Shown here one piece after another: positions 1 through 8,659 of a DNA stretch of 64,000 nt (its first letter is position 1; the number at the start of each line of letters is the position of its first letter). The stretch spans positions 942,939-1,006,938 of the forward strand of contig NZ_CP157793.1 in the NCBI RefSeq assembly GCF_040110915.1, in the 5' to 3' direction. A program made the position numbers and the translations under genes. Origin of the DNA: Stappia sp. Its GTDB lineage: Bacteria > Pseudomonadota > Alphaproteobacteria > Rhizobiales > Stappiaceae. Below the pieces are notes generated by a model. The model saw only the letters and a program-made list of their open reading frames with translations. It made no database searches and had not been told where the DNA came from.

Positions 1-1338
1 CGGGTCTTTCGCGATATCCTGCGCGGCGGACCGGACGAGACCGGCATTCCGGCGCGCGTGCGGGCCGAGATCCGCCAGCGCGAGGCGCGCGCCGAACGGC
101 TGATCGGCTGGGCGCAGTTCGCCATGGTCAGCTTTTTCGCGGGTCTCTATTCGCTGGCGCCCAGGGCCGAGGGCGGCGACGGCTTCAACTTCGTGCCGCT
201 GGCGCTCGCTGCCTATCTGCTGTTCACGCTGCTGCGCGTCGCGCTCGCCTATCGGGTCGAACTGCCCGAATGGTATCTGATCGTCTCGATCGTCGTCGAC
301 GTGGCGCTGCTGTGCGGACTGATCTTTTCCTTCCATATCCAATACGCGCAGCCGCCGACCTTCTATCTGAAGGCGCCGACGCTGATGTATCTGTTCATCT
401 TCATCGCCTTGCGCGCGCTGCGCTTCGATCCCCGCTTCGTGCTGATCACCGGCCTGCTCGGCGCGCTCGGCTGGGCGGCGCTGGTCGGCTATGCCGTGAC
501 CGCCGACATGGGCGAGATGCGCATCACCCGAAACTACGTCGAGTATCTGACGTCAAACGCGATCCTGATTGGCGCCGAACTCGACAAGACCATCGTCATC
601 CTGGGCGTCACGCTGGTGTTGTCGGCCGCGCTCTACCGGGCCCGCGACGTGCTCGTGCATGCGGTGCGCGACCACGCGGCCGCCGAGGATCTCAAGCGCT
701 TCTTCGCGCCCGAGGTGGCGACCTCGATCACCGGAGCGGACGAGGCGGTCACCGCCGGGCGCGGGGAGATCCGCGAGGCGGCGATCCTGTTCATCGATAT
801 TCGCGGCTTCACGGGCACGGCGGCCGGCCTGCCGCCGGAAACGGTGATGCGGGTGCTGGCTTGCTATCAGGAGGGCATGATGGCGGTGATCGCGCGCCAC
901 GGCGGGCGGGTCGACAAGTTCCTGGGCGATGGCATTCTCGCCACCTTCGGCGCGGTGGAGGCGAGCGCCACGGCGGCCGCCGACGCGCTGCGCGCGGCGC
1001 AGGCGTTGCCGCGGGCGGCCGCCGATCTCGCCGCGCCGGTGGCGGCCTGCGGCTGGCCGCGTGCGTTGCGCATCGGCGCGGCGGTCGCCTTCGGCCCGGT
1101 GACGGTCGGGGTGATCGGCGCCGCCAGCCGGCTGGAGTTCACGGTGATCGGCGATGCGGTCAACCGCGCGGCCAAGCTGGAGGAGGCCAACAAGCAGCAG
1201 GGCTCGCAGGTGCTGACCGACCGCGCGAGCCTCGAGGCGGCCCGCGCGCAAGGCTTCGCCGGCGCGCCGCGCGAGATACGCGATGCCTGCGCCGTTTCGG
1301 GGCTGGGCCAGCCGGTCGACCTGGTGGTGCTCGCCTGA
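1..1338 (+). CDS. Membrane-bound class III adenylate/guanylate cyclase (5' end probably outside the window)
   Basis: The N-terminal half is a membrane domain of about five or six hydrophobic helices. The C-terminal half is a class III nucleotide cyclase homology domain that should make cAMP (or cGMP) at the inner membrane face. Counting from the GTG at 58, the two metal-binding aspartates are D247 (FIDIRGFT) and D291 (FLGDG), and K287 sits at the purine-selecting position, which favours ATP. The transition-state Asn-Arg pair is visible in the later GDAVNRAAKLE segment. The frame is open from base 1 with no stop before 58, so either the gene starts upstream or the GTG at 58 is the start. It is followed by a dehydrogenase gene after about 100 bases. 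The family call is secure; the start and nucleotide specificity are not. Confidence 0.88.
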   Translation, partial: RVFRDILRGGPDETGIPARVRAEIRQREARAERLIGWAQFAMVSFFAGLYSLAPRAEGGDGFNFVPLALAAYLLFTLLRVALAYRVELPEWYLIVSIVVDVALLCGLIFSFHIQYAQPPTFYLKAPTLMYLFIFIALRALRFDPRFVLITGLLGALGWAALVGYAVTADMGEMRITRNYVEYLTSNAILIGAELDKTIVILGVTLVLSAALYRARDVLVHAVRDHAAAEDLKRFFAPEVATSITGADEAVTAGRGEIREAAILFIDIRGFTGTAAGLPPETVMRVLACYQEGMMAVIARHGGRVDKFLGDGILATFGAVEASATAAADALRAAQALPRAAADLAAPVAACGWPRALRIGAAVAFGPVTVGVIGAASRLEFTVIGDAVNRAAKLEEANKQQGSQVLTDRASLEAARAQGFAGAPREIRDACAVSGLGQPVDLVVLA

Positions 1339-1434
1339 GCGGCCTTGACCCCCGGCATGCTTCCTGCCACCTGTGTGTCGCGCCGCGACCGTGCGTCGGT
1401 AACGGTTGCAAGGACAACTACTTGGGGAGTTCCA

Positions 1435-2202
1435 ATGAAGCTCGGGGAAGGTGTATCGGCGGTCGTGACTGGCGGCGCGTCGGGGCTCGGTGCGGCGACC
1501 GCCCGCCGGCTGGCGAAGGCGGGCGTCAAGGTCACGCTGTTCGACATGAACGTGGAGGCCGGCGAGGCCGTCGCGAAGGAGATCGGCGGGGCGTTCGTCG
1601 CCGTCGACGTCACCAGCGACGACAGTGTCGCGAAGGGCTTTGCCGCGGCGCGCGAGCGCTTCGGCGTGGAGCGCATCCTGGTCAATTGCGCCGGCATCGC
1701 CCCGGCCGCCAAGACGACGTCGCGCGGCGAACCGCATCCGATGGACCTGTTCGAGAAGGTGATCGCCGTCAATCTCGTCGGCACCTTCCGCTGCATCGCG
1801 CATTCCTCCACCGCCATGTCGGCGCTCGAGCCGCTCACCGGCGACGGCGAGCGCGGCGTGATCGTCTCGACCGCCTCGATCGCCGCCTTCGACGGGCAGG
1901 TCGGCCAGGTCGCCTATGCCGCGTCCAAGGGCGGGGTCGCCTCCGCGACGCTGCCGATCGCCCGCGATCTGTCGAAGAGCGGCATTCGCGTGATGACCAT
2001 CGCGCCGGGCCTCTTCGAGACGCCGATGCTGCTCGGCCTGCCGCAGGAGGTGCAGGACTCGCTCGGCCAGCAGGTGCCGTTCCCCTCCCGCCTCGGCAAG
2101 CCGGACGAATACGCCGATCTCGTCGCCGCGATCTGCGAAAACCCGATGCTGAACGGCGAGACCATCCGTCTCGACGGCGCGATCCGCATGGCGCCGCGCT
2201 GA
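1435..2202 (+). CDS. Short-chain dehydrogenase, type II 3-hydroxyacyl-CoA dehydrogenase (HSD17B10-like)
   Basis: This is a 255-residue NAD(P)-dependent short-chain dehydrogenase. It has the Rossmann motif TGGASGLG at residues 12-19, NCAG at 84-87, and the catalytic set S148, Y161 and K165. The AxxKGGV stretch after the tyrosine, the GLFETPML segment and the whole-length layout match type II 3-hydroxyacyl-CoA dehydrogenases, which oxidise 3-hydroxyacyl-CoA in fatty acid or branched-chain amino acid breakdown. The ATG at 1435 follows a GGGGAG ribosome-binding site and starts exactly at the domain, so an extended upstream reading is unlikely. A strong terminator follows, so it is probably transcribed alone or with the upstream cyclase. 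The substrate is inferred from family only. Confidence 0.85.
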   Translation: MKLGEGVSAVVTGGASGLGAATARRLAKAGVKVTLFDMNVEAGEAVAKEIGGAFVAVDVTSDDSVAKGFAAARERFGVERILVNCAGIAPAAKTTSRGEPHPMDLFEKVIAVNLVGTFRCIAHSSTAMSALEPLTGDGERGVIVSTASIAAFDGQVGQVAYAASKGGVASATLPIARDLSKSGIRVMTIAPGLFETPMLLGLPQEVQDSLGQQVPFPSRLGKPDEYADLVAAICENPMLNGETIRLDGAIRMAPR

Positions 2203-2249
2203 GGCGGCAGCCGGGGCTCTCCGGGCCTTCGATGCAATTGTGAAAATGT

Positions 2250-2284
2250 GGCCCGGCGTCCTGTGCGCCGGGCCATTCTTTTTG
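2250..2284 (+). terminator. Rho-independent terminator after the short-chain dehydrogenase
   Basis: A perfect 9-bp stem (GGCCCGGCG at 2250-2258 with CGCCGGGCC at 2266-2274) and a 7-base loop are followed by a T-rich tail (ATTCTTTTTG). It closes the transcript of the dehydrogenase gene and rules out any start of the next gene upstream of it. Confidence 0.85.
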
Positions 2285-2356
2285 CTTGTGCGACGCGCGG
2301 CGCGGGCTTACGGGAAACGACAGCACATCCTCTTGGACATTTCGGAAAAGACGCGC

Positions 2357-3718
2357 GTGGAACAAAGTTGTCGTCCGGCCCCGGCCGGAGCGGGGGCGCC
2401 GCTGCGTGCGTCCGATCGTTTGCCCGTGCTCGACGCGCTGCGCGGCTTCGCCGCGCTCGGGATCCTGTGGCGCAACATCTTCGTCTTCGGCATGCCGTCG
2501 GTCGCCTTTTCGCTGCCGGTGGAATGGGGCACGGCGGTCGGCGCCAATGTGGCGACCTGGTTGTTCGTCGCCGGTTTCGTCGACGGCACCATGCGCGGCC
2601 TGTTCTCCCTGCTGTTCGGCGCAAGCGCCCTGCTGCTGCTCGACAAATATGCGCTGAGACCCGACGGGCTCGCCGCCGCCGATCTCTACTTCCGGCGCCT
2701 CGCCGGTCTGATCGCGCTGGGCGTCATACACGGCTATCTGCTGCTGTGGCCCAACGACATTCTCTTCGTCTATGGCGTCGTGGGGATGTTCCTCTTTCTG
2801 CTGCGGTCCGTTTCGGCACGCGGACTTCTGGTGCTGGCCCTCGTTCTCTTGTCGGTCTCCACGCTCAAGGACGGACTGGGCTGGGGGCTGGAGGGCGATC
2901 CTTTCGACGCGGTCGGGATCGCCGGGGGCGACGTCCCCGATCCGGCGTTCGATCTTGGGGAAGAAGAAGCGGCGCAGGGTGCGGTCGCGGAACAGGCGAG
3001 CGGCGGCGGTGCACCGGCAGACGGCGCCGTTTCCGAGGAGGAGGCCTTCTACGCCGACGTGGAGTTGCAGGCCATGGCGGAGATCGACGAGCGGCTTCAG
3101 TCCTATTCGGGTCTGCTGGCGACCATCGCGCCGCTGACCTTCGAGGAACAGACGCGGCGGCTGGTGGCCGATCATCTGCTCGACGTCGGCGCGATGATGG
3201 TGCTCGGCATGGCGCTCTATCGCCTCGGCGGGCTGTCCGGGCGCTGGTCGTGGCGCGTTTACGCGGCGATGGCGGTCGTCGGGCTGAGCGTCGGCGGGAC
3301 GCTCGGGATGATCGTCAACGCCCCCAGCGTGCTCGTCGCCTGGTCGCCCTACGATCCGGGGGAGGCGATCGGCTACTTCTACAATCCGCGCCGGGTGAGC
3401 CTGTGTCTGGGGCTGGTGGGCGCCTTTCACCTTCTGGCGCGGATACGCGCGGCCCGCTGGCTGCTCGCGCCGCTGCAGGCGGCCGGACGCGTCGCGCTGA
3501 CGATCTACGTCAGCCAGTCGGTGCTCTGCGCGCTGCTGTTCTACGGTCCGGGGCTCGGTCTCTTCGGCGAGTTCGAGCATGTGACGGTGTTGCAGATCGC
3601 CTTCGGGCTGAACGCCCTGCAGCTCCTGCTCGCCTGGGCCTGGGTGCGGTCGGGGCGTCAGGGCCCGCTGGAAGCCCTGATCCGCCGTGTCGCGGGCGAC
3701 ACGCGCCCGGCCGCGTGA
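2357..3718 (+). CDS. DUF418 (YeiB-like) polytopic membrane protein
   Basis: The N-terminus has the DALRGFAALGILWRNI signature of the DUF418/YeiB group, a family of inner-membrane proteins related to acyltransferase-3-like proteins whose function is not settled. Multiple hydrophobic helices flank an acidic, Gly/Ala/Glu-rich insertion in the middle, and the C-terminal helices contain the ALTIYVSQS-type segment characteristic of the family. A start at the terminator-overlapping GTG near 2240 would place the ribosome-binding site in a hairpin. The GTG at 2357 therefore seems better, giving 453 residues, although its ribosome-binding site is weak. It stands between terminators and unrelated genes. 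The family is recognised; no specific substrate can be given. Confidence 0.8.
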   Translation: MEQSCRPAPAGAGAPLRASDRLPVLDALRGFAALGILWRNIFVFGMPSVAFSLPVEWGTAVGANVATWLFVAGFVDGTMRGLFSLLFGASALLLLDKYALRPDGLAAADLYFRRLAGLIALGVIHGYLLLWPNDILFVYGVVGMFLFLLRSVSARGLLVLALVLLSVSTLKDGLGWGLEGDPFDAVGIAGGDVPDPAFDLGEEEAAQGAVAEQASGGGAPADGAVSEEEAFYADVELQAMAEIDERLQSYSGLLATIAPLTFEEQTRRLVADHLLDVGAMMVLGMALYRLGGLSGRWSWRVYAAMAVVGLSVGGTLGMIVNAPSVLVAWSPYDPGEAIGYFYNPRRVSLCLGLVGAFHLLARIRAARWLLAPLQAAGRVALTIYVSQSVLCALLFYGPGLGLFGEFEHVTVLQIAFGLNALQLLLAWAWVRSGRQGPLEALIRRVAGDTRPAA

Positions 3719-3787
3719 CCGCCGCCGGGGCCGGGTCTCGGCACGGGGACGCTTGCGCCGTGGCGTCAGCGCTCTACTCTGGAAGGA

Positions 3788-4579
3788 ATGATAAGGCGCG
3801 ACCCACGGGACAATCGGACAGGCGGCGGGACACGTGATCGGCTGTGCGCCGCCGCGCGCGCCATGGGGGCGGGTCTTCTGGCCGCCGGTGTTGCGTTGGG
3901 GGCTGCGCCCGCGCAGGCCTGCCAGCTTGCGCTCGTCCTGGCGCTCGATGTGTCCTCCAGCGTCGATGCGCGCGAGTACCGCTTCCAGATGCGCGGCCTC
4001 GGCACCGCCTTTCGCGATCCCGAGGTCATCGAGGCGATCCAGGTCAACGGCGGCATGATGGCCACCGCCTTCGAGTGGAGCGGGCGCGACAAGCAGGTCG
4101 CCGTGGCCGGCTGGACCTGGCTCGAGACGGACGCGGCGATCCTGGCCTTTGCCGACCGCCTGTCGGGGGCCCCGCGCAGCCATTCGCGATTTCCCACCGC
4201 GCTCGGCTATGCGCTGGGCCATGCGGCCACGCGCTTCTCCCGCCTGCCGCGCCCCTGCGCGCGTCAGGTGGTCGACGTGTCCGGCGACGGCGTGAACAAC
4301 GAGGGCTTTCCGCCGGCCAGCGCCTATCGGGCCTTCGATTTCACGCGCATCACGGTCAACGGGCTGGTGATCGCCGGCGCCGATCCGGACCCGGTCGCCT
4401 ATTACCGCGAGGACGTGATCCGGGGTCCCGACGCCTTTCTCGAGGTGGCAAGCGGCTTCGACGACTACGCGAACGCCATGAAGCGCAAGCTGCTGCGGGA
4501 GATTCGCGGCAACGCCTTCGCCGGAAGAGACGAGGGCGGGGAGGCGCCGCGCGCCTCAGCGGCAATCGCGGCGCGATGA
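3788..4579 (+). CDS. Exported DUF1194 protein with a von Willebrand factor A-like fold
   Basis: The protein has a hydrophobic export signal (about residues 25-45, ending in AQA before a cysteine). This is followed directly by LALDVSSSVD, in which DVSSS at 54-58 is the DxSxS metal-ion-dependent adhesion motif of von Willebrand A domains. The rest matches the DUF1194 family common in Rhizobiales and Rhodobacterales, including the VVDVSGDGVNN block. It is 263 residues from the ATG at 3788, but the ATG at 3863 (MGAGLLAAG) would give a cleaner signal peptide and may be the true start. It is probably periplasmic; the ligand is unknown. Its 3' end overlaps the convergent gene on the other strand by 24 bases. 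Confidence 0.82.
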   Translation: MIRRDPRDNRTGGGTRDRLCAAARAMGAGLLAAGVALGAAPAQACQLALVLALDVSSSVDAREYRFQMRGLGTAFRDPEVIEAIQVNGGMMATAFEWSGRDKQVAVAGWTWLETDAAILAFADRLSGAPRSHSRFPTALGYALGHAATRFSRLPRPCARQVVDVSGDGVNNEGFPPASAYRAFDFTRITVNGLVIAGADPDPVAYYREDVIRGPDAFLEVASGFDDYANAMKRKLLREIRGNAFAGRDEGGEAPRASAAIAAR

Positions 4580-5119
4580 GGCGCCGTAGAGACCGCCGTG
4601 CCCCGATCCGGTGACGGTTCCGCTCGAGCGGCAGCGTTCCTGGTCGGACAGGGGGAGCGGCTGGCCGGCGAGGCACGCGGCATAAGCGGCGTCGAAGGCG
4701 CGTTGCCAGGCCGACAGATCCGGGCGATCCAGCTGGTCGAGGGCGGCGAGCCCGCCGCCGAGCCGGGCTCCGCGCCGCGCGCCGCGCACGCTCCAGCCGC
4801 CGGGAGACGAGCCCGGTCCCGCCAGCGCGCCGACAATGGCCCCCTCGACCGCCGCGCCCGCCACGTCCTCGCCCGTCGGATGGCCGGAGACCGAGCGATC
4901 CGCATGGGCCGCCGCCTGAAGGGCGCAAAGCTCCGGGTCGGGGCCGGAGTCCGCCCGCGCGTCGGTTGAAAGGCTGGAGATTGTGAATGCGACCGTGAGT
5001 GCGACGGCGAGGCCGAGCGCAAGCCGCACGGGCCCGCGCCCTCCCGTCCGGCCCCGCCCTCGCGTCGCAGGTCGGGGCTCGCCGGGTCCGGGGGTGTCGC
5101 CTGAGATGCCCTGCTGCAT
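4556..5119 (-). CDS. Small exported or membrane-anchored protein of unknown function
   Basis: This 187-residue reading frame has an Arg/Gly/Pro-rich N-terminus, then one hydrophobic segment (VRLALGLAVALTVAFTI) ending near an ARA signal-cleavage-like site. A soluble part follows with a glycine/alanine-zipper stretch (AAVEGAIVGALAGPG) and four cysteines. The ATG at 5119 has a good GAGGAG ribosome-binding site seven bases upstream, better than any of the upstream ATGs. The 3' end overlaps the neighbouring DUF1194 gene. I recognise no named family. The glycine-zipper segment resembles those of small envelope proteins, which is only suggestive. Confidence 0.6.
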   Translation of the reverse strand: MQQGISGDTPGPGEPRPATRGRGRTGGRGPVRLALGLAVALTVAFTISSLSTDARADSGPDPELCALQAAAHADRSVSGHPTGEDVAGAAVEGAIVGALAGPGSSPGGWSVRGARRGARLGGGLAALDQLDRPDLSAWQRAFDAAYAACLAGQPLPLSDQERCRSSGTVTGSGHGGLYGASSRRDCR

Positions 5120-5347
5120 CGCCCGCTCCTCGTTGCCGGTGGCCATTCCGGCCATGCTGGCCGATGTCCCTGTGGTCGCGTGTCCGCCAGTCTGGCGCAT
5201 CCAGTCTAGCGCATCGCCCGCGCGGGATCAGCTTCGCGCGCATTCTCCGGACGCGCGCTCGGCCTCTTGAAAACTCCGGAGAGACTATTCGGAATTCCCT
5301 TTGCGCGTGCTTAACTCGGCTGTCCACGCATGGCGGGGCTTCACAGG

Positions 5348-5375
5348 GGAATTATTTTAGTCTTAAAATAATTCC
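5348..5375. promoter_or_regulatory. 28-bp palindromic operator upstream of the HAAT transporter
   Basis: A perfect 12-bp inverted repeat (GGAATTATTTTA, 4-base spacer GTCT, TAAAATAATTCC) lies 115 bases before the start of the binding-protein gene. Its A+T content stands out sharply from the GC-rich surroundings. The same element, with two mismatches in one arm, occurs at 24584-24611 in the control region of the anthraniloyl-CoA cluster. The palindrome form and length suit a MarR-family dimer, and a MarR gene lies in that cluster. Binding is inferred. Confidence 0.7.
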
Positions 5376-5489
5376 AGCCGCCAAAGAGCGGGGCGTCGTC
5401 AGCGTCGCGACGACCAATGACACCAGACCATCCGAAGGGGCGCGCCGGGCCGGTGGGCGGCACGCGGGCTCTTGAGAGGGGAGAGAGCA

Positions 5490-6656
5490 ATGAAACGCAT
5501 CCTTACCGCGGCCGTCGCCGCGGCCGCCCTTGGCTTGTCGGGCGCGGCCGCGCAGGCCGAAAGCCTCAAGATCGGCTTCCTCGCGACCCTGTCCGGACCG
5601 CCGGCCGTGTTGGGTCAGCACATGCGCGACGGCTTCCTGCTCGGCGTCAAGCAGGCGGGCGGCAAGCTCGGCGGCCTCGACACCGAGGTGATCGTGGTCG
5701 ACGACGAACTCAAGCCCGATGCGGCGCTGACCAAGGTGCGCGGCCTGCTGGAGCGCGATCAGGTCGACATGATGGCCGGCGTCGTCTTCTCCAACGTCAT
5801 GATGGCGGTCTACAAGCCGGTGATCGAGAGCGAGACGATCTTCATCGGCGGCAACGCCGGGCCGTCGCCGATCGCGGGCCGGGCCTGTTCGCCCTATTTC
5901 TTCACCACCTCCTATCAGAACGACCAGAACCACGAGGCGATGGGCAAATACGCCCAGGACCAGGGCTATCAGCGCGTCTTCATCATGGCCCCGAACTATC
6001 AGGCCGGTAAGGATTCGCTCGCCGGCTTCAAGCGGCACTTCAAGGGCGAGATCGTCGACGAGGTCTACACCAAGCTCGGCCAGCTCGACTTTTCCTCCGA
6101 ACTGACGCGGATCGCGGCGGAAAAGCCCGATGCGGTCTTCGCCTTCATGCCGGGCGGCATGGGCGTGAACCTGGTGAAGCAGTACCGTCAGGCGGGCCTC
6201 GCCGACAGCACGCCCTTCCTCTCCGCCTTCACCGTGGATGAGACGACGCTGCCCGCGACCCAGGACGCGGCCCTTGGCCTCGTGTCGGGCGCGCAGTGGG
6301 CGCCCGATCTCGACAACGCCGCCAACAAGGCCTTCGTCGAGGCCTTCGAGGCCGAATACGGCTATGCGCCGGCGGTCTATGCGGCACAGGGGTATGACGC
6401 GGCCCGCCTGATCGACGCGGCCCTGAAGAAAGCCGGTGGCAAGGACGACAAGGACGCGCTGCTCGCGGCCTTCAAGGAAGCGCCCTTCGACAGCGTGCGC
6501 GGCGACTTCTCCTTCAACACCAACAACTTCCCCATCCAGGACGTCTATGTCGTGGAAGCGGTGAAGCGCGAGGACGGCACCTTTGTCACCAACACGGTCG
6601 CGAAGGTGTTCGAGGACAAGATCGACGCCTATGTCGACGAGTGCCGGATGAACTGA
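5490..6656 (+). CDS. Periplasmic substrate-binding protein of a HAAT (Liv-type) ABC transporter
   Basis: This 388-residue protein has a classic signal peptide (MKRILTAAVAAAALGLSGAAAQA) followed by the type I periplasmic binding fold (Peripla_BP_6). It opens with LKIGFLATLSGPPAVLGQHM, as in Leu/Ile/Val-binding proteins and their relatives that bind aromatic acids. The ATG at 5490 has a GAGAGGGGAGAG ribosome-binding site. It is the first gene of a five-gene transporter operon. The upstream palindrome is shared with the anthraniloyl-CoA degradation genes, so an aromatic acid such as anthranilate is a better guess for the ligand than an amino acid. That substrate is inference from regulation, not from the protein sequence. 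Confidence 0.9.
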   Translation: MKRILTAAVAAAALGLSGAAAQAESLKIGFLATLSGPPAVLGQHMRDGFLLGVKQAGGKLGGLDTEVIVVDDELKPDAALTKVRGLLERDQVDMMAGVVFSNVMMAVYKPVIESETIFIGGNAGPSPIAGRACSPYFFTTSYQNDQNHEAMGKYAQDQGYQRVFIMAPNYQAGKDSLAGFKRHFKGEIVDEVYTKLGQLDFSSELTRIAAEKPDAVFAFMPGGMGVNLVKQYRQAGLADSTPFLSAFTVDETTLPATQDAALGLVSGAQWAPDLDNAANKAFVEAFEAEYGYAPAVYAAQGYDAARLIDAALKKAGGKDDKDALLAAFKEAPFDSVRGDFSFNTNNFPIQDVYVVEAVKREDGTFVTNTVAKVFEDKIDAYVDECRMN

Positions 6657-6749
6657 TCCGCCTGTCCGGCCCGGGCCTCGCGTCCGGGCCGGCGTGCGTT
6701 CCCACGTCCTTCCAACCCGCATCTTCACGCAACCGACGAGGCCGGCCCG

Positions 6750-7673
6750 TTGAGCGTCACCCTGTTTGCCGTGCAGACCCTCAACGGGTTGCAACTCGGC
6801 ATCCTCCTGTTTCTGATCGCCGCCGGCCTGACGCTGGTCTTCGGCGTGATGGATTTCATCAATTTGGCGCATGGCGTGCAGTACATGCTCGGCGCCTATC
6901 TCGCGGTCGCGGCCTATGCGGTGACCGGCACCTTCTGGGGCGCGCTGGTGATCGCGCTCGTCGGCGCGCTCCTCGTCGGTCTGGCGCTGGAGATGCTGAT
7001 CTTCCGTCACCTCTACGACCGCGATCATCTCGATCAGGTGCTGGCGACCTTCGGCATCATCCTGTTCCTGAACGAGGCGGTGAAGGTGATCTGGGGCGCG
7101 GCCCCGCTCACCCTGCCGATGCCGGAGCTGCTGTCGGGCTCCATCGTGCTGATGGACGGGCTGCTCTATCCCGTCTACCGCATCGCCCTGATCGTGGCCG
7201 GGCTCGCGGTCGCCGGATTGCTCTATATTCTGGTCGCCAAGACGCGGGCCGGCATGCTGGTGCGCGCCGGGGCGACCAACGCGCCGATGGTGGCGGCCCT
7301 CGGCGTCAACATCCGCCGCCTGTTCATGCTGGTCTTCGGCTTCGGGGCGATGCTCGCGGGCTTCGCCGGCATCCTCGCCGCGCCGATCCTCGTGGTCGAG
7401 CCGGGCATGGGCGACAACCTGCTGATCCTCGCCTTCGTGGTCATCGTCATCGGCGGCATTGGGTCCATTCGCGGTGCCTTCCTGGCGGCGCTGATCGTCG
7501 GGCTGGTCGACACGCTCGGACGCGGCTTCGCCACCGACATCGCCAAGCTCGCGCTCTCGCCGTCGGCGGCCAATGATGTCGGCCCGGCGATCGCCTCCAT
7601 GCTGATCTACGTGCTGATGGCCGCCGTGCTCTTCTTCCGCCCCACGGGGCTGTTTCCGGCACGCGGCGGGTGA
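6750..7673 (+). CDS. HAAT-type ABC transporter permease (LivH-like)
   Basis: This inner-membrane permease of 307 residues has the LivH-family opening (QTLNGLQLGILLFLIAAGL, then GVMDFINLAHG) and about eight hydrophobic helices. The EAA-like loop lies around VKTRAG...MVAALGVN, where it would contact the ATPases. The start is a TTG at 6750; there is no ATG or GTG upstream in frame that would suit. It lies 93 bases after the binding-protein gene, the largest gap in this operon, and five bases before the second permease. The family is secure; the exact start is less so because the codon is unusual and the ribosome-binding site weak. Confidence 0.88.
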   Translation: MSVTLFAVQTLNGLQLGILLFLIAAGLTLVFGVMDFINLAHGVQYMLGAYLAVAAYAVTGTFWGALVIALVGALLVGLALEMLIFRHLYDRDHLDQVLATFGIILFLNEAVKVIWGAAPLTLPMPELLSGSIVLMDGLLYPVYRIALIVAGLAVAGLLYILVAKTRAGMLVRAGATNAPMVAALGVNIRRLFMLVFGFGAMLAGFAGILAAPILVVEPGMGDNLLILAFVVIVIGGIGSIRGAFLAALIVGLVDTLGRGFATDIAKLALSPSAANDVGPAIASMLIYVLMAAVLFFRPTGLFPARGG

Positions 7674-7678
7674 GGGCC

Positions 7679-8659
7679 ATGACCGACGCATCCTTCCCCC
7701 GGACCCGCCCCCGTGCCCGCCGATGGTCGCGCGAGGCGCTGCTCGCGAGCGTGCTCTTCGCGCTCTTCGCCGCGCTGCCGGTCGTCGCGGCGGCGATGGA
7801 CGACACCTTCATCGTCTTCTTCACCATCCGCGTGATGGTCTTCGCCATCGCCGCCGTCAGCCTGTCGCTGATCCTCGGCTATGGCGCGATGGTGAGCTTC
7901 GGCCACGCCGCCTACATCGGGCTCGGCGCCTATTCGGTCGCGATCCTCGCCGAGCACGGCGTGTGGGACGTGACCGTCTCCCTGCCGGTGACGCTCGCCG
8001 TGACCGGGCTGTTCGCCCTCGTCACCGGGGCGATCAGCCTGAAGACGCGCGGCGTCTATTTCATCATGATCACGCTCGCCTTCGGACAGATGGCCTATTA
8101 CACGGCGACCTCGCTTTCCGCCTATGGCGGCGACGACGGGCTCACCATGTGGGGCCGGACCGAGATCCTGGGCTCCACGGCGCTCACCGACCGCACGACC
8201 TTCTACTATGTGGTGCTCGGCTGCCTGCTGCTTTGCTACGCGCTTGCGCGGATGATCGTCGCCTCGCGCTTCGGCCGCGTGCTGCAGGGCGCCAAGCAGA
8301 GCGAGATGCGCTTGCGCGCCGTCGGCCTCGATCCCTATCCCTACCGCCTCGTCGCCTATGTCATCGCCGGCATGATGGCGGGGCTTTCCGGTGCGCTGCT
8401 CGCCAACGCCGCGGAATTCGTCTCCCCCGCCTATATGTCCTGGCACCGCTCGGGCGAGCTCATCGTCATGGTGGTGCTCGGCGGGCTCGGGTCGCTGGCC
8501 GGCGCCATCGTCGGGGCGGCGAGCTTCCTGATCCTGGAGGAGGTGCTGTCGCACATCACCCAGCACTGGCGGCTGCTCTTCGGGCCGTTCCTGGTGCTGG
8601 TGGTGCTGTTCGGGCGCGGCGGTCTGATCGCGCTGATCCCGGGAGGGCGCAAGCAATGA
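7679..8659 (+). CDS. HAAT-type ABC transporter permease (LivM-like)
   Basis: This 326-residue inner-membrane permease pairs with the LivH-like subunit. The LivM hallmarks are present: SLILGYGAMVSFGHAAYIGLGAY, the long central loop, and the LVVLGGLGSLAGAIVGA stretch near the C-terminus. The ATG at 7679 has a GAGG ribosome-binding site inside the stop region of the previous gene; a GTG at 7670 is possible. Its stop overlaps the start of the first ATPase gene (ATGA), indicating translational coupling. Confidence 0.9.
   Translation: MTDASFPRTRPRARRWSREALLASVLFALFAALPVVAAAMDDTFIVFFTIRVMVFAIAAVSLSLILGYGAMVSFGHAAYIGLGAYSVAILAEHGVWDVTVSLPVTLAVTGLFALVTGAISLKTRGVYFIMITLAFGQMAYYTATSLSAYGGDDGLTMWGRTEILGSTALTDRTTFYYVVLGCLLLCYALARMIVASRFGRVLQGAKQSEMRLRAVGLDPYPYRLVAYVIAGMMAGLSGALLANAAEFVSPAYMSWHRSGELIVMVVLGGLGSLAGAIVGAASFLILEEVLSHITQHWRLLFGPFLVLVVLFGRGGLIALIPGGRKQ

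Noticed and set aside
5352..7691. Very long open frames on the opposite strand of the HAAT operon, Glu/Arg/His-rich
   Set aside because: They are shadows of GC-rich coding DNA with third-position bias; the plus-strand proteins have complete family motifs.
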